From NCBI GenBank assembly GCA_938021675.1, contig CALIFY010000005.1, positions 1 through 64,000 of the forward strand: a stretch of DNA of 64,000 nucleotides. Reading direction: 5' to 3'. The notes beneath the pieces were generated by a model. The model saw only the letters and a program-made list of their open reading frames with translations, did no database searches and was not told where the DNA came from. Shown here in pieces: positions 45,001 through 55,900 of the stretch; position 1 is the first letter of the stretch; each line of letters opens with the position of its first letter. The translations under genes were made by a program, and so were the position numbers. Source of the DNA: an uncultured Acidimicrobiales bacterium (GTDB lineage: Bacteria > Actinomycetota > Acidimicrobiia > Acidimicrobiales > SZUA-35).

Positions 45001-48000
45001 TGGTCACGAACAGCGACCACTCTTCGACACCGGTCCGCACCACGGTCACCCGCAGCAACGGGCCTTCGGCCAGGTCGAACGGTTTGCTCTGCTCGGCTGC
45101 AGCCAGTTCGGCAACACCCGACGATCGATCTCGATCACCCAGGTTCCCGAGATCGATCTTGGTGATTGGGACCGACTGCTCATCAAGCAGTGTTTGCACG
45201 GGCTCACCGTCGCGTTCGTCAAAGGTGGTTCGGAGCGCCTCATGACGACCGACTATCGCGTCGATGGCCTGCTGCAGGGCTTCGAGGTTGAGGACACCTC
45301 GAAGATTGACAACGTCGGCCACGTTGTAGAAGGGATTGCCCGGAGCCAGCCGATCGAGGAACCAGAACCGCCGTTGGGCGTAGGACAGTGGGACCGGACC
45401 GGTCCTAGTGCGGGGCCGGGGTCGGGAGCGTTCCTCTTCTGACGCTCCCGACGTTGTCTCCCGAATTCGCGCTGAGACGGCGGCCACCGTCGGTGTACCG
45501 AACAAACTCAGCAGGTCGAGATCGGTTCCTAGTTCGGCCCGCAGCCGAACCACGATCTGAGTGGCCAACAACGAGTGACCGCCAAGGGCGAAGAAGTCGT
45601 CGTCCCGACCGATCTGGTCGACCCACAGCAAGTCGGTCCAAACATCGGCCACCCGGCGCTCAAGGGTGTCGGCCGGCTCGACGAATGGGGTGTCGAGCTC
45701 GGGTCGGGGGCTTCGCTGAGCGTCGGCCTGACGACGATCGGAGGTTCGGTGATCCCAGGGTCGATGGACCCAGCGGTCGAGCCGTGATGCAAGGTCATCG
45801 GTGAAAATCGCTGCCGACGAAAGCCGTCGTTCATCCAGGATTCGTTCGATCGAGGTCATAGCTTCGACCGGGGTGACCCCGTACTGGCTGAAGCTGGACC
45901 GCATCTGGCTTTCCCCGTCGTCGCTCAGCCACTCCTCCACGTTGACGCTCAACCAACGGGTCGAGCGTTGGCCCTGTGCCCAAGCATCCAACATCAAATG
46001 GCCAGCGGTGTAGCCGGTCATACCAACGCCGCCCAGGATGGCGGCATTCGATGAGATCAGGCAGACAAAGTCGGGACGATGGTCGAGATTATCCACCGCG
46101 TGATCGAGGGCCCGACAGCCAAAGAGCTTCGGCCCGGCCGCTAGCGCAAAGGCCGGGGGTGAGAGGTCGTCGAGCTGGGCGAACACGTCGACACCGGCTC
46201 CGCCGGCGGCGTGGAATACCCCGGCGATCGGTCCGTGCTGCGACTCGACTCGACGTAGCACGCCGGTCAGGTCGGTGCCGTCTGCGGGATCAACTTCAAC
46301 GACGGCTACCGATTCGGCGGTGGCCGCCAGTCGTTGGTACTCGGTCGTCTGAGCGGCAGCGTTGGCCCGATCGCCATCACGGGTCGTCAACACCACGTCG
46401 GCCTTCAAGTTGTCGGCCAGGTAGTTGGCGATGTCCAGTCCTACCCGACCGAGGCCGCCGACGATGACGTAGCGTCCGCCGGGGACGAGGGTCCGTCGCT
46501 GCTCGATGTCGGATTCGACGTCGGCTCGTCGCCATTCGGTAGACCACAGGGAACCGTCTCTGAGGGCCAGGAGGCGGTCGACGCTCCGTCTCGCACCTAC
46601 GGCGTTCAAGATGCCGGCGGCCAGATCATCGACGTCGGCGTCGCGCTCTACATCGAGCAGGTAGGGGACGATCCCTTCCACCTCCTGAGGGAGGCACAAG
46701 ACTCCGGCCCGGAGGGCTGACACGACGGGGTCGATCTCGTCGCTGTCACCGACCCGAACTGCGCCGGACGCCAACAGCCAAAGGTCGACGTGGACTGACG
46801 GCTCGGCCATCGATACGTCCAAAGCCAGATCGATGATGGCGCGGAGCATGCCGAAACCTAGAGCGTCGTCGGGGGCGGGCCCGGCGAGGCTCGGACCATA
46901 TACGACGACGATCCTCTCACCGATACTGCGGTCAGGACTGAGGACCGAGGCCGGATCGGTTCCCGGTGAGAGCCTGACGACATCGGCGTCGCTATAGGTG
47001 AGCCGTTTGGCCAGGTTTTCGATCACTCCCATCTCGTCTTCGATGAGTACCCAGGTGCCGGACGGAACCGAATGGGCGCCGCTGGGGTGTGACCTCCACC
47101 CGAGTTCGTGAAGCCATTCGGCCGACGGCTCGACGGCGGCCGAAACATCGGGCCGAGTCGGTTCGCTGCTGGGCTCCACCCAACAGCGACGACGTTCGAA
47201 CGGGTATGTGGGTAGGGGGACTCGTCGCCGACGGTCGCGGCCGTCCAGCCGATCCCAGTCGACGTCTACTCCGGTGGCCCACGCTCGCCCGATGGCGGCA
47301 ACAAACATGTCGTCATCCGCTTTTCGACGGTCGTGGGCTGTTGGAAGGGTCGGAATGGCCCGCTGCACGGTTCTCGGGTCGCCGCACGCCGCCTCGACGG
47401 CCAGCGAGGTGAGGGCGTTGCCCGGTCCAACCTCGAGCATCGTCATGTCGTGGCCGCTGATTAACTCGGCGAGGCCGGCGGCGAAGGCGACGGGGGTCAC
47501 GACGTGTTCGGCCCAGTACCGAGGGCTGACCGCCTCGGCTGGATTGAGCCATGTGCCCGTCCGATTGGAGATCAACGGGACCGACGGCGGCGAAAGCCGA
47601 ACTCCGTTCAGGACGGCCTCGAGCGGATCCACGACCGAAGCCAACATCGGGGAGTGGAATGCGTGGTTGGCCGACAGCGGGCGGTTGGCCACACCTCGCT
47701 CCTCCAGTCGTTGGGCGTAGGCCGCGACCGCCGTCGGCGGGCCACCGATCACGGTGAGGCTTGGCCCGTTCAGCAAAGAAATCGACAGGTCGGCATCGAG
47801 GTGTTCGGCAACCTCGTCGGCCGACAACGCCACCGACAACATGGCTCCCGCCGGCTGCTCCTCGATGAGGCGAGCCCGCTCGGCCACCACCACCAACGCA
47901 TCGTCGAGGTCGAATACACCGGCCACCGTTGCCGCCACCAACTCTCCGAGACTATGCCCCAAGAGGGCGTCGGGGGTGATCCCGAGGTGGGCCAGTTGTG

Positions 48001-49906
48001 CCGCTAGTGCCATCCCGATCACGAAGGTGGCGGGTTGGGCCACCGCTGTTATCGCGGACTCCGCCGGATCACCTCGACCGACCATGGCTGTGAGGTCGAG
48101 CGTACCGACGGGCGGCCTGGTCGATGGTCCGTCGCTTTCCGGTAATAGGTATGGCCTGAGATCGAGTCCGACCGCTGAACGGAGGCGACCGATGCAGTGT
48201 TCTACGGTGTGCCGGAACGGTTCCTCTCCGAGGAGATCCGAGCCCATGTGTCGGTAGTGGTCGCCGAGTCCGGTGCAGAGAAACGCCACGCGGCCTGGAC
48301 CGTCGACCGTCCGGGCCGTCCACGCACCGTCGGAGCCCTCCCGGCCAAACGCCTCGGCTGTCCCCGTCGCCGATCGACCGACCGCCACCCGGCGGTACTC
48401 GTGGCCCACCCGGCCGGCCTGACTGGTCCATGCCACGTCATCAAAGCCTTGCTCGGTGGACGCCAGGTGCCGAACCATGTCGCCGGTTGCGTCGTCGAGG
48501 GCGGTCGGGCTTCGAGCAGATACCGCAACGAGCCGGGGTCGACCGGTCGGCGGCTCATCGGCACTCGGCAACGACGGGGCCGCTTCCAACACCATATGAG
48601 CGTTGGTGCCACCGAAGCCGAACGCACTCACGCCGGCACGTCGGGGTCCGGAGCTCCCGATCCAGTCCTGACGGCGGTGGGCGATGTAGAACGGGCTGCC
48701 GTCCAGTTCGAGCTGAGGGTTGGGCGTGACGAAGTTGACCAGTGGTGGGATCTCCCGGTGATGGAGGGCCAGCACGGTCTTCAACAGCCCGGCGATACCG
48801 GCGGCCGCGTCGAGGTGTCCGATGTTGGCCTTGACCGAGCCGAGACCGCAGAAACCGACCTCGTCGGTGGTCTGACGGAAGGCCCGAGTCAGAGCGGCCA
48901 CCTCCATCGGGTCGCCGAGCCTGGTGGCCGTGCCATGGGTTTCGACGTAGTCGATGGAATCAGCGTCGACTCCAGCCACCCCGAGGGCCCGGACGATTAC
49001 CTCGCTCTGACCCTCGATACTCGGAGCGGTAAAGCCGGCTTTTTGAGATCCGTCGTTATTGAGGGCCGAGCCTCGGATTACCGCGTAGATCGTGTCGCCG
49101 TCATCTACCGCGTCGGCGAGACGGCGGAGCACCAACGCACCGGCGCCGCTACCGAACAGGGTGCCGTCGGCGTCGGCATCAAAGGGGCGGCAATGGCCAT
49201 CGGCCGAGGCGGTGCCGCCTTCAGCGTGGAGGTAGCCGTATCGTTGGGGCACCATCACGGTGGAGCCACCGACGAGGGCGACATCGCACTGGTGGCTGAG
49301 GAGGCCGTCGCAGGCCATATGGGCCGCCACCAATCCGGTGGAACACCCAGACTGGACGGTCACGCTTGGCCCTGTCAGCCCGAGGTGGTATGCGGTCCGG
49401 GTGCACAGAAAGTCTTTGTCGTTGCCGAGCATGGCCAAGGTCTGCTCGTGTGGGGCGAGATCGGGGTTGGTGGCGAGGTGAAAAAGTAGGTACGTGCTTA
49501 GACCCATTCCGCCATACACGCCGACCAGGCCATCGATGCCGGCCGGGTCGTGACCGGCGTGTTCGAACGCCTCGGTCGCCACTTCGAGGAACACCCGTTG
49601 CTGGGGATCGATGAGCGACGCTTCCCGAGGCGAGTATCCCCAGTAGCGGTCGTCGAACCGGTCGGTCTGGTCAAGTACCGGCGCGGCCGGTACGAAACTT
49701 GGGTGCCGGACCAACTCGGGGTCAACCCCGAGTCCGATCAGCTCATCGGGCTCGAATCGACGGATGGATTCCACGCCGTCTCGGAGGTTTGTCCAGAAGC
49801 GGGCCGGATCGGAAGCGCCAGGGAACCGGCACGAGAACCCGATAACCGCCACGTCGGTGTCGTTGCCGATGTCGGAACTCTGGGGAGCATCCTGGGTTGT
49901 TGTCAC
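42095..49906 (-). CDS. Hybrid PKS-NRPS, KS-AT-KR-ACP-C-A-PCP, predicted beta-alanine
   Basis: Bimodular megasynthase of 2603 aa. KS with Cys188 (SGCSTGLVA) and ETHGTAT; AT with GHSLGELVA and HAFH (malonyl type); KR from about 1150 with GGLGRVGLDIANYL but with YTAGH, where His replaces the usual Asn; ACP near 1442. Then C (HHIVSDAWS near 1635), A (YTSGSTGEPKGVV near 2128) and PCP (VGGHSLLAAG near 2517). The A-domain code reads L-D-W-V-V-S-L-A-D-K. The missing Asp235 and the rest closely match the published beta-alanine code VDWVISLADK, so a beta-amino acid, probably beta-alanine, is predicted. GTG start overlapping the upstream stop by 4 nt. Confidence 0.93.
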   Translation of the reverse strand: MTTTQDAPQSSDIGNDTDVAVIGFSCRFPGASDPARFWTNLRDGVESIRRFEPDELIGLGVDPELVRHPSFVPAAPVLDQTDRFDDRYWGYSPREASLIDPQQRVFLEVATEAFEHAGHDPAGIDGLVGVYGGMGLSTYLLFHLATNPDLAPHEQTLAMLGNDKDFLCTRTAYHLGLTGPSVTVQSGCSTGLVAAHMACDGLLSHQCDVALVGGSTVMVPQRYGYLHAEGGTASADGHCRPFDADADGTLFGSGAGALVLRRLADAVDDGDTIYAVIRGSALNNDGSQKAGFTAPSIEGQSEVIVRALGVAGVDADSIDYVETHGTATRLGDPMEVAALTRAFRQTTDEVGFCGLGSVKANIGHLDAAAGIAGLLKTVLALHHREIPPLVNFVTPNPQLELDGSPFYIAHRRQDWIGSSGPRRAGVSAFGFGGTNAHMVLEAAPSLPSADEPPTGRPRLVAVSARSPTALDDATGDMVRHLASTEQGFDDVAWTSQAGRVGHEYRRVAVGRSATGTAEAFGREGSDGAWTARTVDGPGRVAFLCTGLGDHYRHMGSDLLGEEPFRHTVEHCIGRLRSAVGLDLRPYLLPESDGPSTRPPVGTLDLTAMVGRGDPAESAITAVAQPATFVIGMALAAQLAHLGITPDALLGHSLGELVAATVAGVFDLDDALVVVAERARLIEEQPAGAMLSVALSADEVAEHLDADLSISLLNGPSLTVIGGPPTAVAAYAQRLEERGVANRPLSANHAFHSPMLASVVDPLEAVLNGVRLSPPSVPLISNRTGTWLNPAEAVSPRYWAEHVVTPVAFAAGLAELISGHDMTMLEVGPGNALTSLAVEAACGDPRTVQRAIPTLPTAHDRRKADDDMFVAAIGRAWATGVDVDWDRLDGRDRRRRVPLPTYPFERRRCWVEPSSEPTRPDVSAAVEPSAEWLHELGWRSHPSGAHSVPSGTWVLIEDEMGVIENLAKRLTYSDADVVRLSPGTDPASVLSPDRSIGERIVVVYGPSLAGPAPDDALGFGMLRAIIDLALDVSMAEPSVHVDLWLLASGAVRVGDSDEIDPVVSALRAGVLCLPQEVEGIVPYLLDVERDADVDDLAAGILNAVGARRSVDRLLALRDGSLWSTEWRRADVESDIEQRRTLVPGGRYVIVGGLGRVGLDIANYLADNLKADVVLTTRDGDRANAAAQTTEYQRLAATAESVAVVEVDPADGTDLTGVLRRVESQHGPIAGVFHAAGGAGVDVFAQLDDLSPPAFALAAGPKLFGCRALDHAVDNLDHRPDFVCLISSNAAILGGVGMTGYTAGHLMLDAWAQGQRSTRWLSVNVEEWLSDDGESQMRSSFSQYGVTPVEAMTSIERILDERRLSSAAIFTDDLASRLDRWVHRPWDHRTSDRRQADAQRSPRPELDTPFVEPADTLERRVADVWTDLLWVDQIGRDDDFFALGGHSLLATQIVVRLRAELGTDLDLLSLFGTPTVAAVSARIRETTSGASEEERSRPRPRTRTGPVPLSYAQRRFWFLDRLAPGNPFYNVADVVNLRGVLNLEALQQAIDAIVGRHEALRTTFDERDGEPVQTLLDEQSVPITKIDLGNLGDRDRSSGVAELAAAEQSKPFDLAEGPLLRVTVVRTGVEEWSLFVTMHHIVSDAWSVGVFITELAQLYRAFARGRTSPLQPLDVQYADFAAWQSERLSGDRLNQLRSHWREALEGAPPLTTLPTDRERPTVQTFVGDSIGFDLDRQLLAGLHRISADNGCTLFMTMLAAFGTVLAQSTAVDDVVIGSPIAGRTTAEIEPLIGTFVNMVPLRVQIGETASFDRLLADVKATTLGAYANQDLPFELLVETIKPDRDLSHNPVFQVALVLQNAPLPDLTLGDLDIELTSPASKSSIFDLMLMLRETEDGAIGKIEYSTDLYDRTTIERLADRYRLVLEAVAAEPNRSLSDLPTMSDDQRTTLLDSWSRGGERPLSDESLTDRLTRVAAEYPDRSAVMGTDGETLSFAQLDELATKLAVVLIDRGVRPGSLVGLNVRRSPQVVALVIAVLRAGAAYVPIDPGYPTVRQTFIIDDARPAIVVTGPDGAPPGRSQPDGSGVGGDGSICVELAQLLDEAERVPSTPIGVTVDADDAAYVIYTSGSTGEPKGVVGLHGGMVNRLAWMWQAYPFNDGEVACQKTSLSFLDSFWEIFGPLCCGVPLVVFDDDVVSDPRRFVDALAQHEVSRIVVVPSLLQAMLDNAPDEVASLHQLRVCVTSGEALRSEVAARFLRARPGCRLLNLYGSSELSADVTVAEITTAEVERSDLPLGRPIDNTVCLVLDDRMQLVGPGVTGELYVGGVGLARGYGDRPGLTAERFVPDPYSNPGGRLYRTGDLARFDEQGQLQYAGRSDHQVKVRGFRVELGEVENALRTHPGLADVAVHAGPDRLVAYGVIAEDGMGVDDVVRSEDLRAHTANLLPDFMVPSAYVFLEQLPRTPSGKLDRRSLPTLGTVEAGQTVDGQPRSAVDTAVAELWRSALDLEQVGIHDDFFVVGGHSLLAAGLVTQLREILGVELPLKELFMDPTVAGISDRLEAAANRVDELWERAELFIEVTALSDDEVEAELDSPASADERLGMGQR

Positions 49907-52900
49907 GATGTCGGCCTTCCCGTCGGCGCCCGGTGAAAGGACCGGCGTTTCGCTCGCTGACGCTGTGCTCGGTTGTGGGTGGCATCGAAGCGTTGGCTGT
50001 TCTCACCCTCGAGGTGGGCGGCCAGTGACTGGATGGTGGGATACTCCAATAGCCGAATCAGGGGAATCTGTCGTTCCAATTCGGTCTCCAGGCGTAGCTG
50101 GACCTCTGCCATGAGCAAGGAATGGCCCCCGCAATCGAAGAAATTGTCGGAGCGCCCGACGTCGGATGCACCGAGTACCGCTCGCCACACGTCAGCGATC
50201 ACAGTTTCCAGCCCGTCACCGGGTGGTTCGACCGCCGACCCCTCCGGGCGCCGCCGCTCCGGGACCTCCAGCCCACTCCGTTCAACCTTTCCACTGGGGG
50301 TAAGCGGGATGGCCTCGATAACCAGAAGCCGATCGGGATGGACCGCCTCGGGGAGTCGGGCCCGCAGTTCCTCGGCCAGCTGGGACTCCGATGGGGGGTC
50401 ACGAGGGTCGGTAGGTACCACGTAGCCGATCAGGCGGGCATGTTCGCCTTCGGTCACCAACCGGGCCGCGGCCGACGCCACCCCGTTGCAGCTTCGCAGC
50501 GCATGCTCGACCTCGCCCAGTTCCACTCGGTGGCCTCGCAGCTTCACCTGGTCGTCCCGGCGACCGAGGAACGACAAGCTACCGTCGGGTCGATGCCGCA
50601 CCTGGTCGCCGGTTCGGTACATCCGAGCCCCCGGTTCGCCCCGGTACGGATCGGGGACGAAAGACGTGGCCGTAGCTCCCGGCATGCCGTCGTACCCCCG
50701 GGTGACCCCCGGACCACCGATGACCAGTTCTCCCATCATGCCCGGGGCGACCGGTTGCAGTCTTTGGTCGAGTACGTAGGCCGTCGTCCCGGCGATGGGT
50801 CGTCCGATGGGAGGGGCTTGGTCAGAGGCGTCGCCGATCTCGTGAGACGTCGACCAGATCGTGGTCTCCGTCGGCCCATACATATTGTGCACAGTGCCTC
50901 TCAGCGCTGTGCCACCCAGCGCTGTGCCTCTCAGCGCTGGGCCGACCACGGCGGCGAGGTCGGCGGGAAATGTCTCGCCACCGACCAAAAGGCGGCGAAG
51001 CCCGCTCAGTTCATCAGCCGACCCGAGCTGGGCGAGAACCAGACGCAACACCGACGGGGTGGCTTGCATCATCGTTGGCTGGTGACGGGCGACCAACTCG
51101 GCCACCGCGCCGAGTGATCGGGCCGGTGGCGCCATGAGCCGTTGGCGGAGCTCAGCCAACCGAGGCAAAAAGCCGAGGACGGCGTCAACCTCGACACCGA
51201 AATCGATGAGGCAGGCGATCTCGTCAACGCCGATCTCGGTGATGTCGCGCACCGTCCGCTCGGCCGTGTCGACCGTTCCAAACAGGGCGCCGGACCGGCT
51301 GTAGCGGTCGAAACTCGCCGCCAGCAGGGCGTCCCGGTCGGTGTCGCGCATCTCGTCAAAGTCGAGTTGCATTCCTAGCTCGGTGGCCAGGCCGGCCATG
51401 AGCCCTGCCGACGATCGGAGGTAGGCCAGAAAGGGCTGGCGGACCTGGCGCCGAGCGGCCTCGGTACTTTCGTCGAGAAAGGTGTGGACCATCAGCGTGA
51501 CCGTGCCGGCGTCGGGGTCGTGGCCGTTCGCCTCCCGCGCTCGACGGTACCGGTCGATCTTGGTTCCCAGTTCGGCCAGAGATTGGCCGAGTAGGTGGGT
51601 GAGAACATTCTCCCCTCGGGCCCCGGCCTGCTCGAACGTGTCGACCGACCCGCCAGAGGTAACCCACGTCGGTAATTCGGTCTGCACCGGCGATGGGTGC
51701 ACCACCACATCAACCGATTGGCCGGTCCCGTCGACCCTGGTCACCGAACCCCCTCGCCACAGGTGGTGGACCTCGTCGACCGCGGCGTAAAGCCCCTGCC
51801 GCCGGTCGGCATAGCGATCGGGAAAGAACACAAAGTCCTGAGAATGCCAACCGGAAGCGAACGCCACCCCAACTCGGCCGCCCGATAACTGGTCGACGAG
51901 GGCCCACTCTTCAGCTACCCGTATCGTGTCGTGGAGCGGGAGGACTACGCTGCCGGCCCGGAGCGATACCCGGCTGGTGCGAGCGGCCAACGCCGCCGTC
52001 AACACCGACGGGTTTGGAAACGGGGCGCCGAAGTCGTGGAAATGCCGTTCCGGGGTCCAAACAGCCTCGAACCCGTGCTCGTCGGCAAACGTTGCTCCCT
52101 CCAGCACCAACCGATAGGCATCGGCCGGCCCGTCACCGCTGGTGCTGGCGAAGTACATGAGGCTCAACGCCGGGGCTGTACTGGCCGGCGTTGGCCTCTG
52201 GTCACTCGATTGGCCCGTAACGTCGGCCAGGACGACGGTCGCGCCCCGGGCCAGGGTCCAGAGCAATTCCAGAACGGAGATGTCGAACGAGGTGCTGGTG
52301 AGCGCCAACATGGTGTCGTCTTCACCGCATCCAATCCGCTCATCCATTCCAGCGAAAAAGCTGGTGACGTTGTCGTGGGTGACCACAACGCCTTTTGGTC
52401 GCCCGGTGGATCCCGACGTGTACAACAGGTAGGCGGCCGATTGCGGACCGACGAATGGACGCGATGGTGCCGACCCGCCGGCGCCGACATCGTCGACGGG
52501 CAACGGTTCGTCGATCAGGATCATCCGGGCCGCTCGACCGTCGACCCGATGGGCGGTTGGGGGGTGGGCCACGATCAGTTCGATACCGGCGTCGGCAATG
52601 ATCTGGTCGAATCGAGCCGTCGGGAGCCCAGGGTCGATCGGCACGTACGTTCCGCCGCCGGCCAACACCGCCAGCATGGCGACGGGGAAATCGTGGTCGC
52701 GGTGAAGACAGAGTCCAACTCTCGACTCCGGTTTCATCCCCGAGGTTTGGAGTCGACGGCTTAAGGCCATCGCCCGCTGGGCGAACTCGGCGTAGCTCAG
52801 CGACCGATCGCCGGCCTCGAGGGCGGTCGCCTCCGGTGTGCGGTTGGCTTGAGAAAAGATCTGGTCGTGGACAAGCGACGACCGGGCCGAAGTCGACAGC

Positions 52901-55900
52901 TCGGGCCCCCGAATCACGGTGTCGTGGCCGTCAATCCCGAGAGGGAGCAGCCCGACCGGTCGATCGGGATCTTCTACGATCGCCTCCAACAGCTGCCGGT
53001 AGCCGACGGCGAGCGGTTCCACCGTGGCCCGGTCGAACAGGTCGGTGGCATAGCCCAACGTGGCGAGGAACTGGCCGTCCCATGGAGCGATGGCCATGGT
53101 CAAGTCAAACGGTGCCGGATGGTGATCGACGGCGATCGTTTGCCCTTCGAACGCTCCGGCGGTGAAAGGCAAACCGGAGCGACCAACGGCGGCGCCGACC
53201 AACCCCTCCAGATCGCGGCCCGGTACCTGTTGAAGAGTGAACAACGTCTGAAAAACCGGGCTCCGGGTCGGGTCCCGGCGGAGATCCAGCCGGTCGACGA
53301 CGGTGGCGAACGGTACATCGTCGTGGCGGAGCGCCTCGTTGACCTCTCGTGCTTGCCGGGTGAGTACATCGTTGAACGAACCCGCCGGGTCGATCCGAGC
53401 CCGGATCGCCACCGGATTGATCAGATAGCCGACGGTGGAGGCGAAGCGCTCCTCCCCTCGACCGGCCGACGGCGTGCCGACGACAACCTCGTCTTGACCG
53501 GTGACCCGGGCCAGCAGCGCGTGGAAGGCGGTGAGAAGGACAGCGAAGGGACTGGTGCCGGTGGCGACCGCCAACCGGCGAACGCCGGCGGCGGTGCGGT
53601 GATCGATATCGATCTCTATCGTTTCCCCCCGATAGGTCGGGACAGAGGGTCGGGGCCGGTCGGTCGGGAGATCGAGCACCGGCAACTCGCCGGCCAGTGT
53701 TCGCTCCCAATACCTCAAGGAGTCCGACCCATCCACCGAGGCCATGAGACGTTGTTGCGATCGCTGGTGATCTAACAACGACGGTCCGGCGGGAGGAAGA
53801 TCGGGGGCGTCAGAGCCGGCCAGCTCAGCCAACTCCCGGACGAGGAGCACCAATGACCAAAAGTCGACCACGATGTGATGAGCTACCAACAGCAGGACAA
53901 GACCGCCGTCCGCTTCGTCCCATACGTGAAGGCGGACCAGCGGACTCCGAGTCAGATCGAACGGCTCGGCGGCGACGTCGTGGAGCTGACGTGTGAGCAG
54001 ATCGGACTCGGGAGGAGTCGGACCCATATCGACAACCGGCAGCGACGGGGGCGCCAGCACATGCACCAGCTGTCCGTCTTCGGCCACAGCCGAGACATGC
54101 AATGCGTCGTGGCGGTTGGCGAGCTCGGCTGCGGCTTCTTCCAACCTCGACCGATCGATCGGGCCACTCAACCGGACCGCGCCTGCCACGTTGTACGGTG
54201 CCGTGCCACCGCTCATCTGCTCGATGTACCACAACGCCTGCTGGCCGGACCCCAGCGGCACCGGTTGACCGAGGTCGGGTTCGGCGGCTGCTCCCCCATC
54301 GGATGCGGGTTGATCGACCACGATCTTGAGTAGTGGTTCGACGGCATCAGTCAGGCGGTCCCCCCGCAGAAGGTGACCGTCTACGGCAACCCCGAGATCT
54401 CGCTGAATTTGATGTTGAGCCTCGATCACTCCGAGCGAGTCGAGCCCGACAGCGAAGATCGATTTTGCTAGGTCTACCTCGTCTTGGGGTGGGCCACCAT
54501 TGGCGGCCACCGCCCGGCGAATGACCGACCGAATGAGCGCCGAACGATCGTCGGGGTGCGCCCGATGCACCTGCTGGCCAACGCTGACGGGATCGGAGCT
54601 CGACGCCGACTCAACGGTCTTTGCCGCTCCATCGGACGCCCGGCCATCGATATGTAGGCCGGCGAGTTCGCCGGCTAGATACTGCCGCTTCGCCTCATGG
54701 CGTTGGATCTTGCCGCTGCTGGTCTTTGGCACGGTGCCCCGACCGAGCACGATGACGGCGCTGGTCGACACGTCGCTGGTGGCGGACAGCTCGGCCCGAA
54801 CCGCGGCGGCCGCCTCTGGGGCCACAGCCGGTTCGGCGGTTCGGCGCAGTTCAACCGCAACGATCAGTTCCCCGCCCACAGTCCCGTCGACGACAAAGGC
54901 GGCGGCCGCGTCGGGCTGCAGATCGGGGTGGGCTCGACAAGCCATCAGCTCTAGGTCTTGCGGGTAGTGATTTATTCCGTTGATGATGATGAGATCCTTC
55001 TGTCGACCGGTGACGTGCAGCTCTCCGCCGGAGACGAAGCCGAGATCGCCGGTTCGAACGAAAGTTTCGGTGCCACCATCTACCTGGACGCCGAACGACT
55101 CATCATCGGACCTGCCCCAGTACCCCTGGGCCACGCTCGGTCCGCTGACCCAAATCTCACCTTCCTCATCGTCGGGTCGTGGTATACGGGTCTCTGGATT
55201 TACTACCAGCACCCGCTCGCCGGGGTGCCAGCGCCCACAGGAAACCGGGCCGTCGGGGTCGGCGCCCGAACGCCGCCGAGGTCTGCCCCCGCTCACAAAC
55301 AGGGTGACTTCGGCCAGGCCATAGCACGAATAGAAGGCATCGAATCGGAACCCGGCCGGCTCGAACCGCTCGGCGAAACGCTCCAGGGTGTCGTAGCGAA
55401 TCGGCTCGGCCCCATTGAACGCCACCGTCCAGGAGCTCAAGTCGAGATCGGCCAGCTCGGCGTCGGTCACCTTCCGGGTGCAGAGATCGAAGGCGAAGTT
55501 TGGCCCGCCGCTTGTCGTTATTCGATAGTCGGAGATGGATCGGAGCCATCGCACCGGGTCGGTGATCAGGTCGACGGGTGACATCAGCACCACCGGAAAC
55601 CCCGTGTAGATCGGCTGCAGAATCCCGCCGATCAATCCCATATCGTGGTACGGGGGCAACCAGATCGAAGTACTCGATTCGGACGTCAACCCGAAACCGT
55701 CCTCAATATGGGCGGCGTTGGTGAGGAGATTGCGGTGGGTGACCATCACCCCTTTTGGGGTGGACGTCGACCCAGAGGTGTATTGAAGGAAGGCGAGGTC
55801 ATCGGGGGCGGGCCGATGGGCCTCGACCAGACCTGTTTCACCGTGGCGATCTCCATCGGACGCAACCCAAACCAAGCGCTGGAGACTGGGCACCATGTCG

